Assembly (NCBI GenBank): GCA_945910005.1
Contig: OX246747.1
Coordinates: 15,260,746 to 15,324,745 of the forward strand
Direction of reading: 5' to 3'
DNA: 64,000 nucleotides
Source of the DNA: Isoperla grammatica
Lineage: Eukaryota > Arthropoda > Insecta > Plecoptera > Perlodidae
Shown here: piece after piece, positions 9,553-18,470 of the stretch
Layout of the letters: each line of letters starts with the position of its first letter
Numbering within the stretch: the first letter of the stretch is position 1
Notes under the pieces: generated by a model
What the model saw: only the letters and a program-made list of their open reading frames with translations
Database searches by the model: none
What the model was told of the DNA's origin: nothing
Made by a program: the position numbers and the translations under genes

Positions 9553-10956
9553 ATGGCTTACAGCACAAACCACGCCCCTGGGAACCCCCCTCTCCCATCA
9601 ATCTCATACACCCACGCTATAAAAAGCAACAAACGTCCCCGATCTTTATTCGACACCCCAATCACGTTAGACACTGTACTTAAATCATTCACTACTACTG
9701 AAACTCAGCCACGATTTTTTATTATTCAACGAGAGGACGAAAAATCGTTTCTTACGGAGTCGCCCTTTGTAATTGTCAAAGCTCTTCAATGTATTGCAGG
9801 CACCGTGAAAAATGCCAGAAAGCTACAAAATGGCACTATTCTAGTGGAAACGACCTCGGATAAACAATCCGAATTATTATCCAAGGCAACGTCATTCGGT
9901 AACCGCTACAACATCTCGGTTAAGCCTCATACCAGCCTTAACACATCCTAGGGAGTCATAAGATGTCCCGATTTAATGTACGCAAGCGACGAAGAGATAA
10001 AAGAAGAACTCGCCTCCCAAGGTGTTATTGATTTGTACCGTATTAAATCACGCATTGATGGTCAACTTAAGCCAACCGCCACAATTATTCTCACCTTCAG
10101 AACCCCCAAACTCCCGAACAAGATAGTTGCTGGTTTCCACATCCTGGACGTTAAAACGTACGTACCAAATCCCATGAGATGCTTTACCTGCCAAAGATTT
10201 GGTCATACAAAAAACCATTGTAATAATGCGCCTACTTGCCGGGTTTGTGGACTTGATTACCATGAAGATACTGCCTGCACATCCCCAACAAAATGTGTCA
10301 ATTGCCAAGGCCCCCACATTGCCTCCTCCCGAGATTGCCCGAAGTGGATCGAGGAGAGGAAAATTCAAGAAATAATGGCCCTAGAACGTGTTTCAATCGC
10401 TGATGCAAAACGTAGGTACAACATCATTAAGCCACCCACAAACTTACCTTTTTCATTCGCACATGTTGTCGCCAGCCAACATGCATCATCAGCGGCTCGC
10501 AATGAAATTAAAGATCAAGAAAATGCTCAACTTAAGGAGACCATCAAGACGTTGCTTGAGGTCCAAAAACAACTGCAACAACAACTTGCTGAACAAGCCG
10601 AGCAAATGAAAGAACAGCGTGACCAAATCCAGGAACTGATATCGATAATTAAACAAAAAGTAACGCCTGATTTGACGAAAGAGACTGTGAAAGGAAACCA
10701 CGAAAAAAGTAAACCTGCACCAGAGTGTATTAAACCAAACCCCGAACAGAATACCAAGGGCAATTCGAAATCTAGGCGTCTGAAAAGGACCCCACAAGCT
10801 CCCATTCACGGATCCTTTTGGCAGAAGGTAGGCGGTAGTCCATACGCTTCATCACTGGACGATGACTTGATCAGTGATGAGATGATGGACCAAGACCCCG
10901 CGTCACTAGCTTCATCTCAGTTTTTTAAGAAAGGTACAAACAAAAAGAAATCTTAA
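9553..10956 (+). pseudogene. ORF1 (gag-like zinc-knuckle protein) of I-type copy 1
   Basis: ATG at 9553 (MAYSTNHAPGNPPLP). A TAG at 9949-9951 interrupts the frame where copy 2 has AAG in LNTSKGVIKC; the frame continues unbroken after it to 10956. Residues encoded at 10180-10345 form three CCHC-type knuckles: CFTCQRFGHTKNHC, CRVCGLDYHEDTAC and CVNCQGPHIASSRDC. Downstream are a Gln/Glu-rich coiled coil (KQLQQQLAEQAEQMKEQRDQ) and a basic C-terminus. The protein would coat element RNA. Only the one nonsense codon is visible, so ORF1 died less thoroughly than ORF2. Confidence 0.85.
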
Positions 10957-10996
10957 AAAACTTGACGAAAGATCGAAGTTTTATTAAAGCTTTAAC

Positions 10997-13900
10997 ATGG
11001 ATGTTTTACTGCAGTGGAACGTAAGAGGTTATTTTACGCGGTCCGAAGAGATCAAGCTTTTAACCTCCAAGGAAAACCCCACTATTTTATGTCTGCAGGA
11101 AACCCATTTTAAAACTACCGACAACCCAAGGCTACGTGGCTATACATTTTACAGATTTGATGACGACTCGGGAGAACGGGCTTAGGGAGGAGTTGCTACC
11201 ATCATTCACGACAGCATCTATGCAGAACACTTGCCTCTTACAACACCTTTGCAGGCGGTAGCTGTCAGAGTAGCTTTTCCCAGCCCAGTTACTCTATGCA
11301 ACATTTATCTTCCACCCACGACTGTGATATCTAAAACTCTAGTCACAAATCTTTTAAATCAACTACCACGTCCTTTTATTATTCTTGGAGATTTTAATGC
11401 ACACAATATTTTATGGGGGAGCAGAACATGCAATCCAAGGGGTGTTTTAATAGATGAGGTTTTAATATCTCACAACTTGATTCTCCTCAATAATGGAAAA
11501 CCAACCCATTTTAGCACTGCGAATGGGTCTTCCTCAACAATAGATCTGACCATTTGTTCACCATCCGTTGCACTGGACGTCGAATGGGACGTCTTGCCGG
11601 ATCTCTGTGGAAGCGACCATTTTCCAATTATGACTAATTTATTACACCAGATTGAAGTCAGGCAGAGAGCTCCCAAGTGGGACCTGAAACGAGCTAACTG
11701 GGACATGTTTAAGAATCTGGCTGTTTTTAACAAATCCCCATTCATTAACATACAGGACCATGTGGATCATGTCACAAACACCATCATCTCCGCCGCCAGA
11801 TCCACCATTCCACAAACATCAATTCACCCGCTGCGACTTCCAGTTCGATGGTGGAACAACGAATGCAAAGAAGCTATTAAAAGTCGACGCAAAGCCTTAA
11901 AAAGGTTCAATACATGCCCAACCGAAGAGAATCTTGCCGCATTTAGGAAAATGCGGAGTAAAGCCAGGTTCGTTATAAGAAAATCCAAAAGGCAATCTTG
12001 GCACACATATGTGTCTTCAATCACCCACCATACACCCTCCTCAAGAGTTTGGGGCAAAATTAGAAAAATATCTGGCAAGCACACCTTTTTAAGCCCTTCT
12101 GGCGTCAAGGTCAATAACCAAATCATCACTAGTCAGATCGACATCGGTAATGCATTCGGTCAGCATTACGCACAAGTCTCCAGTTCAACGCACTACACAA
12201 CAAAATTCATCGAACATAAATCAAAGGAGGAAAGGAAGACGTTGAACTTCTCCTCCAATAACGAAGAACAGTACAACCTTCCCTTCTCAGATCACGAATA
12301 TTTCTCGATATTGAAAGATCTGAAAAACAACGCCCCTGGTCCTGATTTTATTCAACGAAATGCTCAAACACCTCTCATGTTCATCTCATCAGTATATCCT
12401 AAATATGTTTAATCGTATGTGGCTTGAAGACGTATTTCCTGAATCCTGGCAGGAAGCCATAACTGTACCCATTCTTAAGCCAGGTAAACCCAAAGAAGAA
12501 CTCTCAAGTTATAGGCCGATATCATTAACAAGTTGTCTGTGCAAATTATTTGAAAGGATGATAAATAGAAGATTGATGTGGTTCCTAGAGAGCAAAAACC
12601 TCATTGCACCCGTACAATCCGGTTTCCGACGAGGGCGATCTGTTGTTGACCATCTAGCCCGGCTAGAGAATTACATTCAAAACGCATTTCTATTAAAACA
12701 ACACGTGGTGGCGATCTTTTTCGACTTAGATAAAGCTTACGACACCACGTGGCGACATGGTATTTTAAAAACTCTACATGACTGGGGAATAAGGGGCCAT
12801 TTGCCCAATTTTATCTCAAATTTTTTATCCAACAGACAATTCAGAGTCCGAATCGGCAACTTTTTATCCGGACAATTTTATCAAGAAAACGGTGTTCCCC
12901 AGGGATCGGTTTTAAGTGTGATATTATTTACGATATCAATCAACAGCATTGTTTCCTACGTTAAAAAACCAGTCAAGTGCTCACTGTTTGTCGATGATTT
13001 CGCAATATTTTTTAAAGCCGCCTACTTAAGTTCGATAGAGCGTCAACTTCAGATGAACATCAGAAGACTAGAAAAATGGGCTGACGAAACAGGCTATAAA
13101 TTCTCGGTTTTAAAAACAACATGTATTCACTTTAGCCGTCGTCGTGGAATCTGCTCACATCCAAATCTAAAGATGGGAGTTCAAGACCTATTGTTTTCAG
13201 AAGTTGCCCACTTCCTGGGAATGCTTTTTGACACAAAACTTAATTGGAAACCACATCTACAACAACTTAAATCCAAATGCTCAAAGTCTCTGAATATCCT
13301 ACGAATACTCAGCAATACAACCTGGGGGGCAGACCGCACCGTCATGCTCCGGTTATACCGTACCCTTATTAGGTCAAAACTCGATTTTGCTAGTTTTATA
13401 TATGCTTCAGCAAGACGCTCATATCTCAAAACCTTGGATACAATACACCATACAGGGATCAGATTGTCAACGGGTGCTTTTAGAACCAGCCCCATCCCCA
13501 GTCTATTGTGAATCCGGAGAACCGTCGCTGTCATCCAGGAGAGACTATCTACTACTTAGCTATGTCGCCTCATTGGCGGGGTCACCTAAGAACCCTGCCT
13601 ACGACATAATATTAAATCCACCATACCAAGACCGTTACGCCATTAGACAAAAGACCACTCGACCAGCAGGTATTCGATCCCTTGAACTAATGAATTGTCT
13701 AGGTATTGCCCCACCTCTTGTTTTTACCAATTCTTTTGCCGCTGTCCCGCCATGGATGATCAGTATGCCCAAATGCATCACTCAAATGTCAGTATACAAG
13801 AAAAGCACTACATCGTGCTTGCAATATCAAGCAATGTTTAATCAAATTCGTTCCCTATACTCCGATCACGAATGCATTTTTACAGATGGGTCGAGAATCG

Positions 13901-14689
13901 AGGACTCGGTCGGCTGCGCTTTTATTACTGACAATGAAAAGTTTTTATTCCACCTAGACTCACTTTTTAGCATTTTTAACGCGGAACTCTTCGCAATCAT
14001 GCAAAGTCTTTTATATGCCTTTCGAAGCAAGACATCAAAGTTTTTAATATGCACCGACACTCTGAGCTCCCTTCAGGCACTTTTAGAAGTATATGCTAGG
14101 CACCCATTGATTGTTAAAATTCAAACAATTTTATCGAAACTTTTAGCCAAACGTAAGTCCATAGTTTTTTGTTGGGTGCCTGGTCATGCAGGCATTCTTG
14201 GTAACGAGGTGGCAGATCGATGTGCTAAAGAAGCCTGTACCACTGACAGCAACGACTGTCAATTAGTTATAACTGCGGACCTGAAAGCGTCTTTTAAACT
14301 TAAATCTAAGAAGCTATGGCATAACGAGTGGCAGAACATACGAAACAACAAACTAAGAGAAATAAAAGACTCTGTAACTCCATGGCTTTCCTCCCAGCGC
14401 TCATGTCGCCGCGAGGAAGTGGTTTTAAGTTTTAACTCGCATCTGAATCGGTCACACCTATATTACTCAGAGCTATCTTCTAAAAAGTGAACCCCAACCA
14501 GTGTGTGATGCTTGTAATGTGACATTGACTGTCAAACACATAATTTTAGATTGTGCAAAGTATTTAGCCGAACGACAAAGATGTAAGGTAAAATCCACAC
14601 TTATAGAAAACCTGTCAGATAAAACTGACGCAACCGACAACATTTTAAAGTTCCTTAAATCAATTAACCTTATAACAAGATTTAAATAG
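10997..14689 (+). pseudogene. ORF2 (endonuclease, reverse transcriptase, RNase H) of I-type copy 1
   Basis: Start MDVLLQWNVRGYFT. The APE-type endonuclease shows CLQETHFK, LGDFNAHNILWG and GSDHFPI; the reverse transcriptase shows YRPISLTSCLCKLFE, QSGFRRGRS, FFDLDKAYDT, GVPQGSVLS and FVDDFAIF; RNase H shows FTDGSRIEDSVGCAF, NAELFAIMQ and CWVPGHAGILGNEVAD; a C-terminal Cys/His motif is CDACNVTLTVKHIILDC. Breaks: TAG at 11183-11185 (copy 2 has CAG), frameshifts near 12347, 13505 and 14425. Domain order with a C-terminal RNase H places it in the I superfamily (I/Nimb/LOA-like); finer placement needs a tree. Confidence 0.88.
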
Positions 14690-15024
14690 GAAAAATAGGA
14701 AAAATAGGAAAAATAGGCACTGATAACCCAGATGTTTTGTGCCTTTAAACCACAAATAATAATAAATAATTAGGCCTAATTGTAGAATAAAAAGGGGAGA
14801 TACGGAGAGATATTACCATACAAGACGTTGGGATTAATTTGTTATTTTAGTGGTGAGCAAGGTGTATTGTTTTAAACCACCTACTATTATTCTTGTATCG
14901 ACTAGCGAGTTTTACTTTCTTACGATAGGGATAGGGAGCTTAACTGGATAGGAAACTGATAGGGGACCATCTTTAACGTGAATAGACAATTAATTATTAT
15001 CGAAGCATTTTGGCATATACTTAC

Positions 15025-15226
15025 TTGGCGCGTCACTTTTTCTTTTTGAACCCTGATGTACTGGAGTACAAAGTGAAAGTAGTTCAGTATCAGTGATGTG
15101 TGATGTGGTTGCAATGTCACTTTCATGCACATGAAGAAAACTCTCAAACAAAACCTCTTTAATTATTACATCACTAGCGAGAGTAGAGGGCAGTTCTTCA
15201 TGGCTGCTGTATTGTGATAAGGATAC
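15025..15226 (-). CDS. Myb/SANT-type gene A, exon 3
   Basis: Acceptor TTCCCAG precedes 15226 and donor GTAAGT follows 15025. The 202-base exon starts in phase 0, matching exon 2, and ends with one base, matching exon 4. It encodes VSLSQYSSHEELPSTLASD, an acidic middle (HVHESDIATTSHITDTELLS) and a basic KRKSDAP that could be a nuclear localisation signal. Strong splice sites at both ends and an open frame throughout are the evidence; no domain is assigned to this linker. Confidence 0.7.
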
Positions 15227-15730
15227 CTGGGAACAATATGTTTATTGTTACCGGTAGTTGCCGTTTCTACCTGTGACCAGCTTTAAATATTATTTAAAGT
15301 AAACCAAAAAGGTTTTACAACAACAGAATAAAGAATCGTAAGTTATTCGTGCTTAGTAACTAAACACACTTGTTACGTAGGCCTATCTGTGTTTATTAAA
15401 ATGCTGATTGCTACAATCAGTTAGCTACGTTGGCTACATTATTGTATCGCTTCTTATTATTTTGTTATTTCCTATTTGTATTATCTTTGTACGTACTTGT
15501 AACTCAAACACAGTAACCATAGATGTAACTAACCATTAATTTTTCATGTTTTGAGAATAAAACTGTTTTAAATTGAAATTGGAAGTGTGACTCCCTTATT
15601 GCCTTCTGACCTTACAGAACACAGCCACCGATCCAAAAGGGTAGGCCTACATATTATAAGCCTGTCTAGTAGCCAGACCTAAAGTATTGTATAGTAGACT
15701 GATGTATCTATGAAAGGTGATTATACATAC

Positions 15731-15940
15731 ATTTTCAAATGTAAATTCGGTTCCAGCAGGAAAGCCAGCCTCTGCTATCAGCAGATCACCGTGGACCATC
15801 TCTGCTCCAAGCCAGGCCAGCATTTTCTCCTCGATGGGAGTGAGTTTGGTGACTGGTGCCGTTCCACCACCAGTTCCTCTTGTGTATAATGAGATTGCAC
15901 TTGCCTTTGATTTTACATGAAGTTTCCAGTCGGACCATGA
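15731..15940 (-). CDS. Myb/SANT-type gene A, exon 2
   Basis: Acceptor ATTTTAG precedes 15940 and donor GTATGT follows 15731; the exon is 210 bases, phase 0 at both ends. It continues the DNA-binding domain with SWSDWKLHVKSKASAISLY, the RGTGGG turn typical of zeste-type/Myb-SANT-like proteins, then LTPIEEKMLAWLGAEMVHGD and a region ending FPAGTEFTFEN. Joined to exon 1 it gives the full tri-helical domain with the third helix in exon 2. It is too short and lacks an ATG where one would look for a single-exon gene. Confidence 0.78.
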
Positions 15941-15990
15941 CTAAAATCATGAACACTATCTAAGTTCTAGGCCTAAAAATATTTATGGTA

Positions 15991-16127
15991 AAATGCGTAG
16001 TTGTTCCTCACGTGATTCTCAATTCAGCCTTTCCTCAGACTCGCCCAACCAACATTGCCATGTGGACTGCTCTGCTATTGGTGAGGAAGAGCTGAGTTGA
16101 GGAGCATTGAGGAACGACTAAGCATTT
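15991..16127. mobile_element. MITE-like element with about 45-bp inverted ends, in intron 1 of gene A
   Basis: The left end AAATGCGTAGTTGTTCCTCA and inner CTCAATTCAGCC..TTCCTCA are mirrored on the right by TGAGGAAGAGCTGAGTTGAG and TGAGGAACGACTAAGCATTT. The unit is 137 bp with almost no unique centre. Similarity extends a few bases beyond each end, so the exact termini and target duplication are uncertain. Confidence 0.6.
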
Positions 16128-16698
16128 GACCCTTATGGTCTATGAACAAGAATATTATACCTATTTAGCAAGTCTACGTTATTAGTCTCCATTTACATCG
16201 CAAAATGAATCGCAGAGCCTGCAGTAACTCCTACGAACAATTGTGTCAGTCATAGTAGTTATCTGATCATAATCACTATCTTAATTGTAGATAGCCCTAC
16301 CTAAAAGACAATTCACAATCAGTCATAGGCCTAAATTGTAAGGATTGTTTAAAAGAATATTTCATTTCCATATGCTTCCACACACCGGCAGACTTATATG
16401 TGCATTGTGATTTATGAATCTGAAATCTGCTGTTGAAAATCATCTAGGCCTAGGCATATAGCTAACAAAAATGGAAAGCTAGAGCTATATTTTTATAGCC
16501 CTAGCCTAGGCTAGGCCTAGGCCCTAACTGTCAAAAAATGGCTTTGAGTCAGTTGCTTTGAGCCACGAGGCCTATAGGACTAGACCTACTCTAGTAGATA
16601 GGCCTAGGCTAGTTTGTAACTCTTAATTCTAGTAGACAGTTTGTAAACCATTATTAAAATATCAATAATTTTGTAATGAAATAAGTAATTCTTCTTAC

Positions 16699-16902
16699 CG
16701 TTTTCCATTTCAAAACATCCTTGGTTGCTCCATTTCCCATTGAATTGAGTTCATTGGCCAACTGAAACCACATCTCTTTACACTTTTGCTTGCCTAGAGG
16801 CCCTACAAGGCGATAAGCAGCGAACTCGCTATGTACAATCATGAATTCCAGCATCGCTTCCTTTTGCGTTTCACTAATCTTCACGTTCTTAGTTGGCGCC
16901 AT
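16699..16902 (-). CDS. Myb/SANT-type gene A, exon 1 (start of DNA-binding protein)
   Basis: The ATG at 16902 opens a frame of exactly 68 codons to the donor GTAAGA after 16699 (phase 0). It encodes MAPTKNVKISETQKEAMLEF, a helix with EFAAYRLVGPLGKQKCKEMW, and ELNSMGNGATKDVLKWKT. The spacing of aromatic residues (F/W in each helix) and the ending KWKT + (exon 2) SWSDWK match Myb/SANT-like DNA-binding domains of the zeste/NAIF1 type, found in transcription regulators and in Harbinger-transposon-associated proteins. The protein would be nuclear. A CCAAT-box-like ATTGG (16974) lies upstream. Exons 2-4 and 6 follow on the same strand with consistent phases. Confidence 0.8.
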
Positions 16903-17050
16903 TTAAAAATAATGATCGCGACCGCGGTCTTGTTCGAAACCACCAGCGAACAGCTGTTCGAAAGGCAGTTTCTGATTGGTTACAGCTTCGGCGGCTCAGT
17001 CGATTTGAATGTCTTCCGTAATGGATCCAGACTGGATCCGATCCGTCCAC

Positions 17051-17114
17051 TCCCATTCCGGACCGAGTTATAAAATCGCTATATTTCTAATTTTTCTTAG
17101 GGTCCGGAATGGGA
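17051..17114. repeat. Inverted repeat upstream of gene A
   Basis: TCCCATTCCGGACC near 17051-17066 is mirrored by GGTCCGGAATGGGA at 17100-17113, about 35 bp apart. It sits roughly 150-210 bp upstream of the gene A start codon, so it may be a regulatory dyad or the end of a small foldback element. Confidence 0.6.
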
Positions 17115-17177
17115 ACACTAAATTTCACGATTCGGATCCGGGCCGATTTCATTCCGGGATAATTATAGAATAGGGGT

Positions 17178-17270
17178 CCAGGGACTGCTACCTTATCGTG
17201 GTGGGCAGGTTTGCGTGCTTTGTTGATCCCGAGAGCTATGCCGGCGGAACGTATGCTTCTGGTAGGGCCA
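17178..17270 (+). mobile_element. SINE head A fragment
   Basis: CCAGGGACTGCTACCTTATC through GGTAGGGCCAC, the first about 93 bp of head A, with one base missing in GCGGAACGTATG. Body and tail are absent; the sequence turns directly into the SGNH-like fragment. Confidence 0.85.
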
Positions 17271-17284
17271 CGGCACGGTAGGGA

Positions 17285-17467
17285 TGGAGGCAAGATACCT
17301 GAAACAACCACAACAATGGAGGGATTTACCCTCTTAACCTGCTTGATGAGATCAGCCACATCTCCGGCAATGGCTTCGGGAATTTCGCGGCGAAACACGT
17401 TAACTCCAGCATGGATGACCGTCCTCTCGTAGAAAGGGGCCGCTTGCACTGCTACTGGAGTGAGCAT
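17285..17467 (-). pseudogene. SGNH/GDSL hydrolase-like fragment
   Basis: The minus frame reads FYERTVIHAGVNVFRRE, then EAIAGDVADLIKQVKRVNPS and IVVVVSGILPP. HAGVN corresponds to the GxND block of SGNH hydrolases and the beta strand SGILP to the following block. Such esterase-like domains occur in ORF1 of CR1-type elements and in other mobile elements. Only the central part is present, and in the same frame it runs on into the antisense of the SINE head, so the longer open frame to 17087 is a chimaera. Confidence 0.5.
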
Positions 17468-17529
17468 CTAGAATATTTTTTTATTTGTCTTATGTTTCGA
17501 TACATTTTTTTCTTTAATTTTTTTTTTTT

Positions 17530-17784
17530 TTACATACTATAAGTTCGACATCTGAAACTTAAAGGGAAACACATTAGGTATATACCTTGTGCGTGATACT
17601 GCACTGAAAACACATAATACATGGCAAATGTCAAGAATATGCCATCTGCAATTGTTTCTTCGTTGGTCATGACCGTTCCCTCAACGGTGGGAAAACACAT
17701 GGGGTTGCGTTTCTCTAAAAACACTGTTTCTAAGCTTGCATTTGCATTGTAATTCACTTGAAAATAATTCCATGTAAGCATCAA
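17530..17784 (-). other. Unidentified exon-like ORF
   Basis: The minus frame contains SLETVFLEKRNPMCFPTVEG, NEETIADGIFLTFAMYYVFS and YHAQGIYLMCFPLSF. The residue pattern looks like real protein rather than random translation, but I recognise no family. No convincing acceptor or donor was fixed. It lies between gene B's last exon and gene A's first exon on the same strand and could be an exon of either or a mobile-element relic. Confidence 0.3.
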
Positions 17785-18270
17785 ATAATAAATCGAACAT
17801 AACTAGTGCCAACTCGACTGACCTTATTTCATTAGAAATTAGGTGGCATGCAAAGTCTGCAAATGGCTTTGTGTTATGTGTACAAAGGGGAAAACATCAG
17901 CTTACCACTAGCCGATTAAATTTGCAAAGAAATGTAATGCGCAAATTTTTACAACTACACTGCAAAGTAAGCTGTTGGGTTACCGTTTCTTCACCTACAG
18001 TCCCTAATAGTTATGTTAGTATATGATTAATAAAAAAAACATCACGCCACCACCACTATACTACAAACCACAATAACAAAAAATAAAGAAGTTAAGTTCA
18101 CACATTAGTTTAGTAATTTTAATGGTCAGTGAAATGAAATAAATATGAAATATGAGTGACGTGAAAAAGTATGCACCAATAGATAAAAAATAAGAAAACG
18201 GACAGGACAACACCATTGAAAAAAAATTGTGCTAGGAGCACAACAGTTGAAAATGGCATACTGAATATTC
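17785..18270. other. AT-rich spacer
   Basis: No gene, RNA or repeat recognised between the exon-like ORF and the 3' end of paralogue B. A short CTGAATATTC piece at 18262 is shared with the region 3' of gene A exon 6 (6737), showing the paralogy extends slightly beyond the stop codon. Confidence 0.5.
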
Positions 18271-18322
18271 AATCCACCACTGCACTACATCAAACGGGTA
18301 CAGTGACTGCCACATCCACCTC

Positions 18323-18446
18323 TCACTTCCCCAACCGCTTGCACTCAAGGTCATGCTTTTCCCGCTTTGCTTAAGCACCAGACAGCGACGCTCTTTCTCG
18401 AAGGCTTCCTCTGCTAGGGCTTGCCTACGAGAATCCTCGAGTAGGA
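18323..18446 (-). pseudogene. Myb/SANT paralogue B, 3' half of last exon
   Basis: Matches 6802-6928 of gene A at roughly 93 percent by eye. Conserved residues EDSRRQALAEEAFEKERR and CLVLKQ are followed by a 4-base-type deletion (ATGCGGG reduced) that shifts the frame. The upstream half of the exon lies at 21739-22008, separated by an R2-like insertion, and about 55 bp between the halves are missing. Confidence 0.8.
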
Positions 18447-18470
18447 ATTAGCCTAGTTGCAAAAATATAA
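18447..18470 (+). mobile_element. SINE tail remnant, left part (interrupted by R2-like element)
   Basis: TTAGCCTAGTTGCAAAAATA plus TAA is the left half of the common SINE tail. The right half, AAGCCCAAATAACTAACT, is at 21721-21738; in an intact tail only about six bases (GACGTT) separate them. The R2-like element therefore sits inside a tail-only SINE insertion in exon 6 of paralogue B. Confidence 0.8.

Larger units (their letters stand above)
8951..14763 (+). mobile_element. I-superfamily non-LTR retrotransposon, copy 1 (full length, decayed)
   Basis: The 5' end starts with CCGGTCGAGGTGGGTCCCTC and is shared with the minus-strand copy whose 5' end lies near 33640. Order: about 600 bp of 5' UTR with a pyrimidine-rich part and poly-C at 9121; ORF1 (9553-10956); ORF2 with APE endonuclease, reverse transcriptase and RNase H (10997-14689); short 3' UTR with GGAAAAATA repeats, the 3' hairpin GGCACTGATAACC...TGTTTTGTGCC and an AATAATAA tail. 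At least two nonsense codons and three frameshifts make it inactive. It lies in intron 3 of the Myb/SANT gene, opposite in orientation to it. Confidence 0.9.

Noticed and set aside
10048..10809. Minus-strand ORFs within I-type ORF1
   Set aside because: Shadow frames of a clear zinc-knuckle protein.
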